Source: Gammaproteobacteria bacterium
GTDB lineage: Bacteria > Pseudomonadota > Gammaproteobacteria > JAPPPA01
DNA: 32,113 nt
Direction of reading: 5' to 3'
Assembly (NCBI GenBank): GCA_028817755.1
Contig: JAPPPA010000087.1
Location: 1-32,113 of the forward strand
Each line of letters opens with the position of its first letter. Position 1 is the stretch's first letter. Under the pieces are notes generated by a model. The model was given only the letters and a program-made list of their open reading frames with translations. It had not been told where the DNA came from and searched no databases. A program made the position numbers and the translations under genes. Below are positions 31,245 through 32,113 of this stretch, piece after piece.

Positions 31245-31886
31245 ATGACGGACAAAGCTTCTGATTTAGTTATTCGCCCAGCGCGCGTCGATGATGTGGA
31301 TGCGGCGTTGCCGTTAATTTATAGCTCCGGTCCAGAAGTGTGGGATCTGTTGTTTGGTAATGGTGAAGCCGAGTCTTCATTTCCTTATTTGCGCGAAGAG
31401 TGGTTGAGCGGCAAAGGCATTGGTGGCTATCGAGCCCACTGGGTGGCAGAGCGTGATGGCGTGGTACTTGGTGCGGTAGCGGTATACGACCATGCCGAAC
31501 ATAAGCGCCAAGGCGATCAAACTGCAAAGCACGCGCTGAAATACTTTGGATGGCGTGTGCTGCTGCGGGTGAGGTTAATGCTACGTGTCAGCAAATCCTT
31601 TATGAAACCGCCGGGTAAAGATGTGGACTACGTGGCCAACTTTGGCGTGGCTGCGGAAGCGCGTGGCCAAGGCATTGGTGGTGCCATGTTGCAGCACTTT
31701 TTAGAACGCGCGGCGGAACGGGGCAAGCGTTTCTACGAGTTGGATGTGTCTTTAGATAATCCGCGTGGCGAGGCTCTATATGCCCGTTTTGGCATGAAGG
31801 TGATTCGCGAAAATCACGATGCCGTGTTCGAAAAACGCGGTCTTGTGGGCACGCGCCGTATGCAGATGGCGGTGCCCAAGTCTTAG
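31245..31886 (+). CDS. GNAT-family N-acetyltransferase
   Basis: A 213-residue acetyltransferase. The N-terminal strand is LVIRPARVDDVDAAL, and motif A is NFGVAAEARGQGIGGAMLQHFLE (about 134-156, with the R/Q-x-x-G-x-G/A acetyl-CoA loop). LDVSLDNPRGEALYARFGMKV follows as motif B. The acceptor is unknown. It is unlike the other GNAT of this window (28019-28672) in its first 100 residues. ATG 31245 starts 41 bases from the divergent PEBP gene start. The stop TAG at 31884-31886 overlaps the stop of the next, convergent gene. Confidence 0.85.
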   Translation: MTDKASDLVIRPARVDDVDAALPLIYSSGPEVWDLLFGNGEAESSFPYLREEWLSGKGIGGYRAHWVAERDGVVLGAVAVYDHAEHKRQGDQTAKHALKYFGWRVLLRVRLMLRVSKSFMKPPGKDVDYVANFGVAAEARGQGIGGAMLQHFLERAAERGKRFYELDVSLDNPRGEALYARFGMKVIRENHDAVFEKRGLVGTRRMQMAVPKS

Positions 31887-32113
31887 CTCAGCAAGGACTG
31901 CCAAACCGGGTGGCTTAGCAGGCAATGCGGGTCTTCCAACATAAAGAAGTGATTACCCTTTACGCCCTCGGCGGAAATATTGGCATTCCGCTTGGCCGCT
32001 TTTAACGCAGCTGGCGGTAAGAAGGCATAACTTTCGGTACCGTAGAACAGTTGCGTGGGCACGGAAATCGCGTCCAGCCATTTCCATAACTTATGTGGCG
32101 CATTGGCAAACAC
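31883..32113 (-). CDS. Alpha/beta-hydrolase, C-terminal fragment (cut by window edge)
   Basis: Only the last 76 codons are present; the frame is open to the right edge. The segment VPTQLFYGTESYAFLPP resembles the strand that carries the catalytic acid in alpha/beta hydrolases, and GNHFFMLEDP contains the catalytic-triad His near the C-terminus with the usual HF/HW pattern. The nucleophile region is outside the window, so the enzyme type cannot be told. Confidence 0.7.
   Translation of the reverse strand: MFANAPHKLWKWLDAISVPTQLFYGTESYAFLPPAALKAAKRNANISAEGVKGNHFFMLEDPHCLLSHPVWQSLLS

Overview
The window is 32.1 kb of chromosomal DNA from a Gram-negative gammaproteobacterium of about 50% GC. A marine, Cellvibrionales- or Pseudomonas-like lineage fits best. 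The reasons are a desT-desCB type desaturase locus with a FabR/DesT-family repressor, a fadBA operon of enterobacterial/pseudomonad type, ComM, Uup, several Sec and lipobox signals, and outer-membrane proteins. I see no rRNA, tRNA, CRISPR array, insertion sequence, integrase or prophage gene. Coding density is high and no gene-free stretch exceeds 300 bases.

Region 1 (1-7565) is the accessory-looking part. It holds a tightly packed three-gene cassette: (i) a TolC/NodT-type outer-membrane lipoprotein with a SPOR peptidoglycan-binding domain fused to its C-terminus; (ii) a 1116-residue acidic repeat protein that lacks a signal peptide, begins with a LEPR-XLL-like motif (LEERVVLDAA), and carries CSPG/cadherin-like repeats and a C-terminal tail holding all of its cysteines; (iii) a polytopic protein that joins a probable PqqD-like domain, an M50 (site-2-protease) membrane metalloprotease core and a HlyD-like periplasmic adaptor. 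No ABC or RND pump is visible in the cassette. I propose a dedicated export/processing and surface-display system for the repeat protein. This is the best candidate here for an under-described system.

Region 2 (7566-15738) is mostly housekeeping: uup, an NAD(P)-binding oxidoreductase, then divergent desT-like and desC-desB genes for acyl-chain desaturation with visible operators, an SDR dehydrogenase and comM. Region 3 (15735-19848, minus strand) has a membrane diguanylate cyclase, an NAD-dependent epimerase-like protein, and an operon encoding a small cysteine-repeat secreted protein, a TraT-like lipoprotein and an orphan lipoprotein.

Region 4 (19964-24314) has an RND/MMPL-type exporter divergent from a PF10118 metal-dependent hydrolase. 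They share one operator that resembles the desT-type boxes. A SAM methyltransferase lies convergent to the hydrolase. Region 5 (24333-32113) has the fadBA beta-oxidation operon with a large hairpin upstream, two GNAT acetyltransferases, two tandem monoheme cytochromes c, a small membrane protein head-to-head with a sirtuin, a PEBP-like protein and the C-terminal part of an alpha/beta hydrolase cut by the window edge.

Lipid metabolism recurs (desT/desCB, fadBA and possibly the RND/hydrolase pair). The operator similarity hints that some of these genes may share fatty-acid-responsive control. Several convergent gene pairs overlap at their stop codons, which shows a compact genome. All family assignments are from reading motifs by eye; no database search was run.
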